A DNA stretch of 64,000 nt from Fusarium oxysporum f. sp. lycopersici 4287 (lineage: Eukaryota; Ascomycota; Sordariomycetes; Hypocreales; Nectriaceae). Of this stretch, positions 34,098-45,166 are shown one piece after another. How positions within the stretch are numbered: the first letter of the stretch is position 1; each line of letters starts with the position of its first letter. The position numbers and the translations under genes were made by a program. The stretch is from positions 1,252,699 through 1,316,698 of the forward strand of contig NC_030998.1 of assembly GCF_000149955.1 (NCBI RefSeq). Direction: 5' to 3'. Under the pieces are notes generated by a model. The model worked only from the letters and a program-made list of their open reading frames with translations, did not search any database and was not told the origin of the DNA.

Positions 34098-35195
34098 CTA
34101 AATAGTTCGAATCATGATCCATTCCAGTTTAGCCACCTTCTTCTCATCCTTCTCATCCTTCTTCTCGGCTTTCTTATTCACCTTTGCAATAGCCTTACCA
34201 TGCTTCTCCATCAACCTGACACGATCCTTCTCAACCTCTTCCAAGTCCTTTCTTCGTCTCTTTTCAATCTCGCCAACCTTCTTCTCACTTGACTCGATCA
34301 GTTTCTCCTCTGTTTTGATGTTGATCTCCGCGATCCTATCTTCCAACCTTGCGATCTTGGACTCGATCTCAATTCGACTTTCAATATCGGAGTTATAATG
34401 TTCATCGATCGATTCAATTGGTCGATTAAACTTATCGGCTGCCTTTTCGCGCTTTTGGAGGCGTCTTTCTTGCTTCTTGTGTTTTTTCTTCTCCTTGCCG
34501 GCTTGTTTGATGGCAGCCTGTTTTGCGCTGATGCGATCCAGCATATTGGAGCGTCTGACTGGTGGTTCAACGTCGAAAGACAAAACTTCGACCTGTGATG
34601 CAATCTCTCGCAATCTTAGTAGTGGGTCAAGACTCTTGGCCGTGGTGTTGAGTTGTTGCATCACTTCCTCATCCTTCATGGTCTTCATCACCAAGCCCTT
34701 TGGTGCGAAGATATCTCGATTCACTCTCTCAAGTAACTTTCTCTCTCGAAAATATGCAGTAGCAGCAGTTCCAGTACCCGCAGCTAGTCCAAGCCCCAAA
34801 GAAACGCCTTGGGCGATTTCATTGGGGACGAAACCGAGGCCATCGCCTGCGACTTCCATTGCTTTGAATGGCGCTGGCTCAGCGAGAGCGATGTTCAAAG
34901 CATCAATTATGGCCATGAACTCTTCCGAAAAGATGCCGTAGGAGTTTAGAATAGGAGGATAAGCTCGGTGGTACGGTGGAGTGACTTCCAGTGAGCCTGT
35001 GATTGAGGTTGAAGGGATGAGAATGGGACGTGATGGAGATAGCGTTGGTCTTTCCATGGGAGGCGAGGGGGGTAGTATTTGTGGGAGGTAGATATGACGG
35101 TTTGGTTGGTATGTGTAGTCATATTGAGCGACTGTTTCAGCTGGTAATTCTACAGGTAGGGCCTGTTGTTGGTAGTCAAGTTGATGGGGATACAT
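34098..35195 (-). CDS. Basic coiled-coil hypothetical protein
   Basis: The frame is open from 35282, but the ATG at 35195 (reading MYPHQLDYQQQ) is the likelier start, giving about 365 residues. The N-terminal 90 residues are Pro-rich with many Tyr and Ser. A small hydrophobic glycine-rich stretch (ISLGLGLAAGTGTAATA-like, around residue 140) follows. The C-terminal half is a long, very Lys/Glu-rich coiled coil with KKKHKK and KKAEKKDEKDEKK patches that could act as nuclear localisation signals. No intron is needed. The family is not recognised; similar Pro-rich plus coiled-coil proteins are common lineage-specific fungal genes. Confidence 0.75.
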   Translation of the reverse strand: MYPHQLDYQQQALPVELPAETVAQYDYTYQPNRHIYLPQILPPSPPMERPTLSPSRPILIPSTSITGSLEVTPPYHRAYPPILNSYGIFSEEFMAIIDALNIALAEPAPFKAMEVAGDGLGFVPNEIAQGVSLGLGLAAGTGTAATAYFRERKLLERVNRDIFAPKGLVMKTMKDEEVMQQLNTTAKSLDPLLRLREIASQVEVLSFDVEPPVRRSNMLDRISAKQAAIKQAGKEKKKHKKQERRLQKREKAADKFNRPIESIDEHYNSDIESRIEIESKIARLEDRIAEINIKTEEKLIESSEKKVGEIEKRRRKDLEEVEKDRVRLMEKHGKAIAKVNKKAEKKDEKDEKKVAKLEWIMIRTI

Positions 35196-35642
35196 TGTGA
35201 CTGAGAGTTGAAGATTCAATGCGTAAAACAATACGATGTTGGTAAGATTATCTCTTGGAATTATCTGTGTGATACATCTCATCTGGGCACAGCACCTGTC
35301 TTATAGTTGTCCCTCTGTCGCATGTCGGGCGTCTTACATTGAGGTTATTCCCAATGGGGAACATTGATCGAGGTGGAGGCTGTCACTAGACAGTGCCACG
35401 GGAATATGGCGCTAAACCGTGTTGGGTTCATTGCGCGAGCAGGACTGCGCCGTCTTACAGCACCAAGAGAAGGAAATGATCAGCTGCGAAAGGAAACCCT
35501 TTGATCCCTCGATGTTACCGATCAATGATTACTCCATAGAAAGCTTGACATGTCATATGGCATCGCTAGGCGCAGAGGCACGATTTCGCTAGTCGCTTGT
35601 GCATACGAGGTAACTAATGAGCCTGTTCATAAATGCTGTGAT
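35196..35642. other. Intergenic
   Basis: This is promoter space of the basic coiled-coil gene and 3' flank of the second APH-type gene. Nothing else is supported. Confidence 0.4.
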
Positions 35643-36937
35643 CTACGCACCAGATTGGAACAACGGCGCCAATGGAGTACTTTGATACCACTGCCTTTCC
35701 CGCTCCCAGCCATTAACAATCAAGTTCGTTGAGATTTTTGCTGCACTCGAAATCTGTTCTCCAGTCCCTTTCACAGAGTCCGATGGGGCACGACGGTTAT
35801 ACCATCCCAGAAATTGCACACCAGCGTGAATGGCCGTTCGGAAAGCCATATCGTCGTTGATCTCCCCATAGCCGTCCATGAACCCTCGGATCATCGTCAA
35901 AGAGATATCCGAGCTGTGGAAATGATACGCCTCATACAGATCACCTATCATATGTCCCAAGTCATACGCTCGATGGCCGAATTGGCACATTTCCCAGTCA
36001 ATGAAGATGATGTCTGTAGCTGTATCGGAGCCGATTGGGGCTGGAGAAGATTTCGATAGTAGAACACTAGTTAGCGAGTCAGAGCTACTGCTTATGTCGG
36101 CTTCATGGGTCTCTGTAACTCACTTTCCCATCCAGCAATCTCCGTGGATCATACCTTGATCTGGTCCTTCGTTGCGGCTAGCCAGGTCCAGAAGCTCGAG
36201 TTCTGCTCGTTCTTTGACCTTTTCCAGAACCCCGATGTTCTTTTGCAGAATATCGGGGAAGTTCTTCAAGATTTCGATGAATGTGCCGTAGGTAACCTTG
36301 TGCTTGAGTCTTTGCATGGGCACGTTGCGGCCAATCTTGCTTCGGAAATCTACTTGTTGAGGTTCCGAGGCCCATTCATGGAAGCAACGCAGCCAGTGTC
36401 CAACCTCTTGACTAGTAGATAGTGCCTTGGAACGCATCCACAAGTTACTCAGCTCTGCTGAACGTATGATGGATGCTATGTCTGTCGAATGGCGGAAGTC
36501 TTGTTGTATCGCAATGCCTCTGTGAGCATTGCGATCTAGAAAATAAGTAACAAGGACCTTGACTTTCATGGTCAACAGCGATGGCTGACTCATGTACTCC
36601 AGTACGATATTCTCGACAGACTGTATAGAAAATAAGGTCAGTGGACAGCCATTATCTAGCTTATGTACATCGGCTCTTTGGCTTTGATGAGAAAGGAGAA
36701 CAAATGGGGACATACGCAGCGTGATAAGTCGAGTTTGAACCCAGCATTTCCCGGTATATGGCCCAGTGAATATTTTACGATAACACTTTTCACATTCCAA
36801 AACTCATCTCCTGTAGGTATTACATCGAGTAGAATGCCTCGATAGACATAGTTGGCGCTGCCACCGCTCAAACGTGTTAGAGATGAGCAGGCAAACGGCG
36901 TGTCCTTGAGCTGTTGAAGAAGGTCCTGTTCCCCCAT
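35643..36937 (-). CDS. APH-family phosphotransferase, second member
   Basis: The start ATG at 36937 is followed by LSGGSANYVYRG (Gly-rich loop) and VIVKYS (candidate ATP Lys). Exon 1 ends before GTATGT near 36715; exon 2 starts after a TATACAG acceptor near 36622 with SVENIVLEYM. The catalytic loop is MIHGDCWMGK, and the next exon, after an intron of about 50-90 nt, reads IIFIDWEMCQFG (metal-binding Asp). The stop is at 35643-35645. Like the gene at 21801-23070 it belongs to the fungal-expanded APH superfamily and probably phosphorylates a small molecule; the substrate is unknown. The two copies share the motif order but little sequence, so they are old paralogues. Confidence 0.82.
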
Positions 36938-37248
36938 GTTATCGTGGGGGACTGAAATATTTCTTGGGGGATTTTAATGATGACAAGTCCAAGTTCAGTC
37001 TATTCTTCAATTTGCCATCTTGTCTGATTGACTCATACTTCGATGCGTGGTCCTGAGTCAGCGAATCACGTTACTGGTGAAAGCACTAAGAAACTTGTTA
37101 CCTAATTTGTTCAACGTCAAATGCTATATTGTATCGTTCTCTAGCATCATTTGTATTCAGTCCTGCGCATAATATCTACAATGAGAACTCCTTATCCAAC
37201 AGTATGGTGTCCACTTCAACAGTCCTCTCAGTGCTTGGGCACATCCAA
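36938..37248. other. Intergenic
   Basis: A short space between the second APH-type gene and the 3' end of the unknown 453-residue gene. No feature was seen. Confidence 0.4.
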
Positions 37249-38735
37249 CTAGCGACCAGTTTGAAGACCTGGAAGTTTCTTGCCCTTTACACCCAATAAC
37301 ACAGGATATCCAAGGTCCTTGCGAATCTCGATAGACGAACTAGAGATGTTGACCTCGTCCTTGCTCCCCCCACCAAACCCAACCTCAAAGCCGAAGAGGC
37401 TCACGGATCCACCAGAACTCTTGGCCTTTTGAGTTAGGTCATTAATACGATCAGCCACATTAGCTGGCAAGGAGATCTTCAAGACCACTTTGTAAGCCAG
37501 AATGACTTGGTCAACTCTGGCCGCAGGACCAATGTTACGAGCAGCGTCGGGCTGGAGATCCCGGTACTCCTCCATAATGTTAGGTACATCCCAGTCACCT
37601 GCCTTGACAGTAAAGACGCCCGCGTCTGCCGCTGACAGATTCACTGAGAGTCCAGAACCGACATCCTGAGCCGTGATGACATCCTCTTTCTTCTGACGGT
37701 CCTGGAAGTAGGTCGCCGTGAAGAAATAAGTGAAGCGTGAATTGGCGTTCACATTGACGAAACCAAACTTGTCCCAATTGTCTGACTTGGCATCATTGAT
37801 GTTGAAGGTCAGGTTCAGCTTGCTCTCGCTGGTGGAGCCCCTGGTCCAGTTTCCGACCGTGTCTCTGTACGAGTTGTCAATGGTATAAGCAGGTCTCGGT
37901 AATTTACCGCTCTCCTGGGAGAGATCAGAAGAACCGTTGGTGATGTTGCCAAAGCTTAGGGCACATGGCATGTTGAGACCAGGATGGTCCCTATCCGGTT
38001 CGCAGGCGTTGAACAGCCTCTGCCTCTGTCCATTGAGCTGATCAGCGCCAGGTCCGGCAATCTGAGCACGCAGAGATGCTTCAGTCGCAGCGGCGGATTG
38101 CTTCTCTCGAGATAAAGCGACAAAACTCGGGTACTGTATGCCCGATAGGTGGTTAACATATTGTTCTAAGATAGGAGGGGTTCGATGGAATGGACAATTA
38201 TCTTACGTTCATTGAAACCCACTGTCCGAAAGGCATATTGCCTTTATCTTCGTCGGCCACGTAACTTTCCATTGCTTTCTCGCTCAACTCTGCATACTCT
38301 GCGTTAAGTTTTCTGACTTTTGCTTGGATGTCGTTCATTCGTTTCTCGGCACCCATATCTCGATTCCGTCCGAGCCTCACGGCCCCTAGAACTCTATTGC
38401 TTATGTTAGTTATCGTTGAGTTCAGTATCACGAAGGGGGTCTTACTCTTGAAGTCGCTGAGAGTACTTCTTGCCCCCGGAAGCGAACACAGGGGCGTCCA
38501 ACTGCATGAGAGCATCGCCAATCTCGTAAACTCCTTTGTTAGTGATTTCTTGAGTGATGTTGTCACCACCAGGGATGCCGAGCAACCCGACGGGAGCAGC
38601 ATAGAAGATCTCATTCTTTGTGTCAAGATTGCTGAAGAATCTTGCCTGGAGTCCTTTGGCATAAGCCTTCCAGAGATCCTCGTCCTGTTTAGAAAAGGCG
38701 GGTCTGCCACGGCTGGGGCGAGGAGGAGGGGGCAT
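37249..38735 (-). CDS. Hypothetical protein, 453 residues
   Basis: Three exons (38735-38446, 38393-38207, 38133-37249) total 454 codons with GTAAGA donors and CAATAG and CATACAG acceptors. I do not recognise a family. The N-terminus is Pro/Arg-rich (PPPPRPSRGR). A helical, charged middle follows (about residues 100-185). The C-terminal 250 residues look beta-rich, with repeated Asn/Ser/Gly strands and a Gly-rich FGFEVGFGGGSKD loop near residue 415. There is no signal peptide or membrane segment, so it is probably intracellular. The helical-then-beta organisation is shared by some pore-forming or structural proteins, but nothing here justifies that assignment. Confidence 0.72.
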
Positions 38736-41700
38736 GATTGAAAGGAAAAGAAGACAATGATTTGAAGGATTCGGTGTTTGTGATAATTCGGTGCTCTGAG
38801 ATCTTTGACAGGGATCTTTTGCCTCAGAATTACACGAAGAGAAATATCACAGAAGAAATTGGAATTGGGTTCGCTCTTGAAATAGCCTCGCAAACCTTAG
38901 ACTTTTATATCTACAGGAACAAAAGAGGCCTCATGGCCCCGACAAGTGCAATCAGTATAAGCCAATCCAGAATCAGTTGATCTGTCTCAGTACAGCAACC
39001 AAAATGTTCCAGCTCTGGCGTTTACCGATCTGATGAGGGGCAGCTGAACCCCTCAATTGGGTCGACAAGATCCTACTTGAACCCTTTTCGGCCAACTATT
39101 GACAACGTGGTGATCTATCGACAGTAGTCAATGCGAAATGTTGACCTAGTGGCAACACTACAGGTTCTTGTGCCTCTAGATAAACACCAGTCGTGGTCTC
39201 GGCCCGGGAAAACATTATCTAATTGGGTACCAGACTTCCAGTAGCGCAAAGATGGGAGCTGAGGAGGCGATTTTGATCTTAAGCCCAAGATAGACGGTAC
39301 TTCGTGCTGAGCCGAGCTTACGTGCAAGAAGAAGTATTTTTTATCACAGAAATCCACTAATCCGGATCTGGGACTCACGTCACGCCAGCACCTCCAGATC
39401 GTTAGCCTATAGTTCCACGCAAGCCGCAGTCGTTCTAGATTGATCAGAAGGTCATGAGTTCAGTTTCAGCTATTGAGTCTACTTCTTCGAGACATAAAAA
39501 TCTATCTATTTTGACAATATATAATCCATTCAAGGAGGATATAGTCAAGATTGAAGTAAGCTTCAGCTCTCAGCCAGCATGAGCACTCGATACACTTAAA
39601 AAATCACTATAGAACTAATTCATGGCTATCAAATTTCCACAATGTTCCCTCGTGAGCTCATGACCGCGCATGGAGACCTCAACGCGAGGTCTCGCTATAA
39701 GCGCCTTCCAAACCATATAGTACTAACTGCCAAGTACGAATGAGGCCTGGGTCAAGTTACAGTCGAGCTGTCTGGCTGAGGGTTCAAGATCAAGGCATAT
39801 CAAGTCGTTCGATGCCTGATCCCTGGCGACGGCAAAGAAAAATAAACACTTCGAGTCTCGTATGCGTTGCGGACTTATATATCATGGTTAGAAAGAAGTC
39901 GGCATCGCCACCAAATGTTCATGTAACATGAGCTGCAATATTCAGGTAAATTTGTGCCGGGATTAACTTCCATGGTTTGAGTTAGGATAAGGACGGTTGT
40001 ATTCAATGATATCTGCATTAGCAGTCTCAGGTCTCTCATTATGGTTTGAGTGATCCATAAAAACTCCTGATAGAGGACGGACTAGAGCAGGAACTGCAAG
40101 TCGTCAGAACAGACTCGCCTCGCACTGTTCACAAAGCGGATGATAGGAACATGGTACAGGCTCACATGTCTCAAGATACACCTGTGCCTGTTGCATGGAA
40201 ACATCCAGCTCAAAGTTTTCGGACTGTATTTGTTGTGATTAGTATGTATATCAATAGAAGTTTCAGAGACGATATCAGCTGCTAGTGAGTACAGTTCGTG
40301 AATCATTCGGAATGGTCTCCCAGGGTCTTTGATTTGCAGTCTGCTTGAAGGACTGAGACATACATCTTCACTGCGATAGCGTTTCTCAGTCACGCAGTAT
40401 TTGGATAAGAGTATAGTAATTCTCAACAAAAATCTTGATGATGCTAACGGTATCCAGCAGGTGGTTTGAACTTGAAGCTTTGAACCATACGTAACCTTCG
40501 TCAGCCTCAGGTAAATCAGCTGCACATGGATCCGTGATCCCAACATGGATCGTTAAACGGCTCAACAACAGTAATGATCATCATTCCAATTCCCTTCCTT
40601 GCTCAGGGGATAATTTTTGATGATATGCCAGCTGTAACTGACCGAGAAAATCGAGAAACGCGGGTGTAGCCGCACCGTTACACCCGTCATGAATCAGGTA
40701 TCTGCTTCTTTGTGGAGTCGATGCTAAAGTTTAAAGGATACCGCGGCACTCGATATTGCTTCGCGCACGATGAGTATGTTGCAGTTGGCACATTCATGGT
40801 TTTTGTTGATGTAATGACGAGGCGGGGAATTGTGTGCCCTGCCCCTTTTGACCACGCACAAACAATGTTTTTGTAATCTTCGACTAAGCAAGATCGACGG
40901 GAATGAAACCTCATCGTAAGCGAATTGCGACTATGATTAGCTGTTATCATGGTTATGTTAGCTTACGGACTAGAAAATCGACCATCGTTGACTACTGAAC
41001 CTTTTGCTGTTACTAAATGGCGAATCTGGTAAACCTTTTTAGATGGAAATTTGATTATCGATAATAAATACGATATGATTTTTGAACAGGCTCAGCTGAA
41101 AAATGCAGGTCATTGCCTTATCTGATTCTCATTTGTCATAAAACATTTCCCAATCTCCACACGAAACATCTTCAACAATTCCCTGTCATATCTGACAACT
41201 TCATATGCCGAACCTCGGTTGTGGAACTGGGGAAGCTAGGAAGGTAGGGTAACAGTTCTCCGCGTCACTAGGTACAAGGTTTACGTTTACTATAGTATTT
41301 ACTTCTTTAAGATAATGGGTTTGTCCCAATCTGGTCTCAAATTGAACTTGGCTAGAGGATCAATAGTGTGTGTCAATAGTTGGCCTCGATTAATTCCGAT
41401 TGGGTTTTTGAACGCTTGAGCTAAAGGCCCGAATGGTTCAACGTCCGTTGCCGTGAGCACGTACTGCGACGTATTCTGGCGTGAATGAAGATGATCGTCC
41501 CGTGTTAATAAATTGGCAACAGAACGGCGCCTCCGCGTGTCGATGCCGAGCATGGGCCCTGGAAATGATCGACAGGCCCCAGCCTGATCCTTGACGTCGG
41601 CCAACGTTCCTCCTGGGCAGAGACATGAGCATTTGCTCTCGGAACCTAGACTATTCTGGCTTGATGCCTGAATATTGCTTGTTGGGATCGATAACCTGCA

Positions 41701-42952
41701 TTTGCTTTAAAGACTGGAGCGAAAATGTGATATCGCGAATATCCAAGCCAACATGTAGGTGCCGGAACATTAACTCCTGTCAAGCACGTTGCAAAAGTTA
41801 CCGAGCCTCCTGTTAAGCCCCGAAAGTTCAAACTCTGTTAAATGGCCGACACGCGTTCCCCCCAAGTCAGCGCACTTCAAACTTTTCCCAAGGCGTTCAG
41901 GTCATTAGACTGCGTGATAGTGATATTACCCCAAGCGCGCTCGCCCTGAAAATGCCGGCCCCTGTATGCTCCCCAGAAACTAGTGAACCTTCAGCACGAG
42001 CAGGGCAAGGGTAGCATCTCAACACCCAAACCGTCGGTTGAGTCTCGACCCGGAACAATGAACCAGTAACCACAGACCAAATCACGCGACAATGCCGAGA
42101 TCGACACTAAGTGATGGGTGGAAATTTGAAACAATCTAGGCGAAGAGACGATGGGAAGACGGCGATGGACGGTTCAAAGGCTCAAACTCGAGTTGGACAA
42201 TAGAGTTTAAAGCTAAACGTCGGATCGCATCAGCCGCTTCACCGGGGTGTTGCACTACTAAGAGCCCTATCAAATGAGAAGTCCCCAGTCCTGATGAATA
42301 AGCCTGGAGATCATGGAGAACCCTTGTTCTGGAACCTGGGGCTTGGATCCTAGTGACACACTTTGACTGCTACCAAACAACCAACCTGCAAAGCCTGACT
42401 GAAGTGAGTTTTTGGGTTAGTCGGCATTCAATGACCAACAATAACTCGGCATTTCCGGTCTGACTTCCTTACGAATGTCCAAGATGAAACAAGTGCTTCT
42501 CTTCTTGGCACACCTCGCCTTGCCTTCACCGTAACGGTGCAACCCCGTCCGTCTTCAATATGCTAAACGGTCCATGGTCAATTGTGGCTGCCTACCATTT
42601 TACATGCTTGCACATGTCCCGATCGCCAAGTTTAGCAAACGGCTCAACAATTCTTTATCCATTAGCCTCTTCCCAGATGGTCTTTGCTTCTCAATCTCCA
42701 CGCATAACGCAGTCTGGACCTTCCATCAACGGCTTAACCTCACCCTCTGTCGGAGCATCCTACCCCTGGATCGAGGCTTGGTCTAGCACGGCATCTTTAC
42801 AAGGCTACTTAGCTGCATGAAATGATCGACGGTGCTCATTGACATGGTCGGCAGACGTATATCATCCCGGGAGTTCCACATACAGCTTTTCGCTAATCGA
42901 GTGGACTTCAATTGTCTTTTTTTCTTCTTGACGCTGCACGAGATACACCAGA
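38736..42952. other. Long gene-poor region
   Basis: About 4.2 kb with many stops in all frames. The only hint of coding is on the minus strand at 40080-40590. There a 60-codon frame (40386-40568, reading EADEGYVWFKASSSNHLL) and a Cys-rich piece (near 40090-40200, reading ETCEPVPCSYHPLCEQC) may be exons of a short or decayed gene. No transposon ends or tandem repeats were found by eye. Confidence 0.35.
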
Positions 42953-44341
42953 ATGCGGTCGAGGCAGCCTGATCTTTGGGCGGCCGAGTACATTACCTTT
43001 GCAGCTGCGACTATCTTTCTTATCCTACGCATTGTCAGCCGAAGAATTACGAGGATCAGATTCTGGTGGGATGATTACTTTGCCTGTGCAAGTTATGTAT
43101 GTTGATGGACACACGACTACTTGGGATTATTGTTAACAGCATGAAGGTCACCGCTGTTTGCTGGGGCACTGTATTGCCTATCTGTACGATCTCTCCTCGA
43201 CATCGACAACGACAATCGCTGACTTCTCATAAGGGATTCACCATGGCTTCGGATTGCACGCGAAGGATGTAGAGGGCATGACCTTTACGGAAGCCAATTA
43301 CACAACCAAGAAATATCTTTTTATAATGGAACACTTCTACGCCTTCACCCTCTTCTTCGCCAAGATCTCCATCCTATCCTTCTACTGGCGCATGTTCCGT
43401 GTCGCAAACATCCAGATCTTCGTCTCGGTCTTGTTGGTCTGCTCCATTCTCTGGATTCTCGTTCGCGTAAGCAACCTCAAGAGACCACAAGGCCTAAGCT
43501 CACATTATCTCAGACATTCCTGACGACATTTCACTGTTACCCTGTGCGAGCATTCTGGGATCCTACGATGGAACATTTTACCTGCGCCATCAAGAGCAGT
43601 GACTTCTTCTTTGGTACTGTGCTTGCACACGTTCTAATAGACGTCGGCATCTTGATCCTGCCCATCGTTCAGATCCAGAAGCTTCAGCTCCCGACCCTGC
43701 AGAAGATTGCGATTATCTTCATGTTCATGTTCGGTATTCTGTAGGATCTCTCTCGGCATTCCCACTAATGGCTTCGTGCTAATACGTCTTCCAGGGTTTG
43801 CGTAGCTGGTCTCGTCATTGTCAGTGTGTCAGCATCATTCGACAACAAGTCAGTCGACATGACATGGCAATTGGCTCCCGTCATTATTTGGGCATCAGTC
43901 GAGGTCAACTTGGTGACAGTATCCAGTCAGTCTTACCTTCCGGTCCCTTATGCCTCACACTAATCCTTTACAGCCTGTCTTCCCATCATCCGACCAGCCT
44001 GCCTCTATCTCTTCACCTGCACGAATCCCGTATCATCAATCCGTTCAGGGTCGAACAACTTCGGCAGCAACTACGGTCGAAGCCAAACAAAACATTCCAT
44101 TCGTCTAGGAACTATAGGGAAGGACGAGTCAAGCTCTACACACGAGCTCGCTAGAAGCGAGCCAAGCGGAAGCGAATCTTTCAACTCGGAGTTCGAGCAC
44201 GAAGATCAACGACATGGAAACATTGCTACTGTGACAGGTCCCGGTAGCTCGGCTAATCTGGAGCATCCAGCAGCCGTTGGGGGCATCATGGTCAAAAACG
44301 AAACTGTGGTGCATGTGTCAAAGGTTAGGTCATCGAGATAA
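42953..44341 (+). CDS. Rhodopsin-domain integral membrane protein (Pth11-like)
   Basis: The ATG at 42953 leads into a hydrophobic helix (FAAATIFLILRIVSRRI) and the WWDD motif typical of fungal rhodopsin-domain proteins. Later exons read GFGLHAKDVEG with further helices up to about 43468, then TFLTTFHCYPVRAFWDP, a helix-rich stretch to about 43742, then about 43799-43919 and 43969-44341 (TAA at 44339-44341). The tail is a Ser-rich cytoplasmic C-terminus of about 100 residues. Seven membrane spans are expected for the family, which includes Pth11-like receptors used in host or surface sensing. The junctions between about 43065 and 43235 are uncertain: frames with in-frame stops must be removed by one or two introns (a GTATGT donor at about 43094 and a GTACGA donor at about 43181). 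A defect in the second helix is possible. Confidence 0.75.
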
Positions 44342-45166
44342 GCATACACGGAACGGATTGGGCGGCTTGAGCGTTTGGGCAATACACGAAAAAAGGCGTT
44401 ACGGTGATGATTTTCTGTCTTTAACTAATTTCATAAAATTATTAATTTCCACGACGCCGCTGCAGCGCCGTTGAGTATTCTATAACATTTCACATCACTC
44501 ATAAGTGCACCTTGGCTTGGGTATTAACCTGGGCTTTATAGGCTTCATAATTGTCATCTTGAGGCCAGGGTATACTGCCAATCCGTCGGAAGCAAGACTT
44601 CACAGTGACTGGCGTACGGTGTCACTGAGACACATTTCTGACTGCGCTGTCTCGGTTGTGTAACATATTTGTCTGCAACTGATGGTCGACTGTCAATCCG
44701 TCCAACTCAACATGAACAGTGGCTGCGAGATATAAATCGTCCAGGTTTCGCTGTTAAAGCATGCTTTATTGCACGTTGTAGCCAGTCAGCCGGTGAAGTT
44801 GGTTCACAACGGTTTTGTGCGAATGGACACCGGTGATTCAATTCGTGGGCCGTGTCGAGCTGGCAATTGACGACGTGAGAACTCCAAAACCATGGATACA
44901 TACGCAGTATTGGTCGAATAGAAGTAGCTGACAAAGATCAGTCAACATGTCAAACAACTTGATACATATCACATAAGGCTATCATGGAAACACCAAAGAA
45001 CTGGGAGCGAGGAGATTGTTCAGCGATTAAAGGCAAAGATGTCAAAGATAAGCAGTCACAAGAGCCAAAGGTTGAAAGGGTCGCAAATAGTAAGAAGAAA
45101 CTTTTCGGAGTCATATGAATTACGTTCTATCTGTTGAAAGCCAAAGAGCTATCGTTATTAAGCTAT
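44342..45166. other. Intergenic
   Basis: A convergent space between the rhodopsin-like gene and the GPI protein gene. No coding frame or terminator signal can be supported. Confidence 0.4.
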
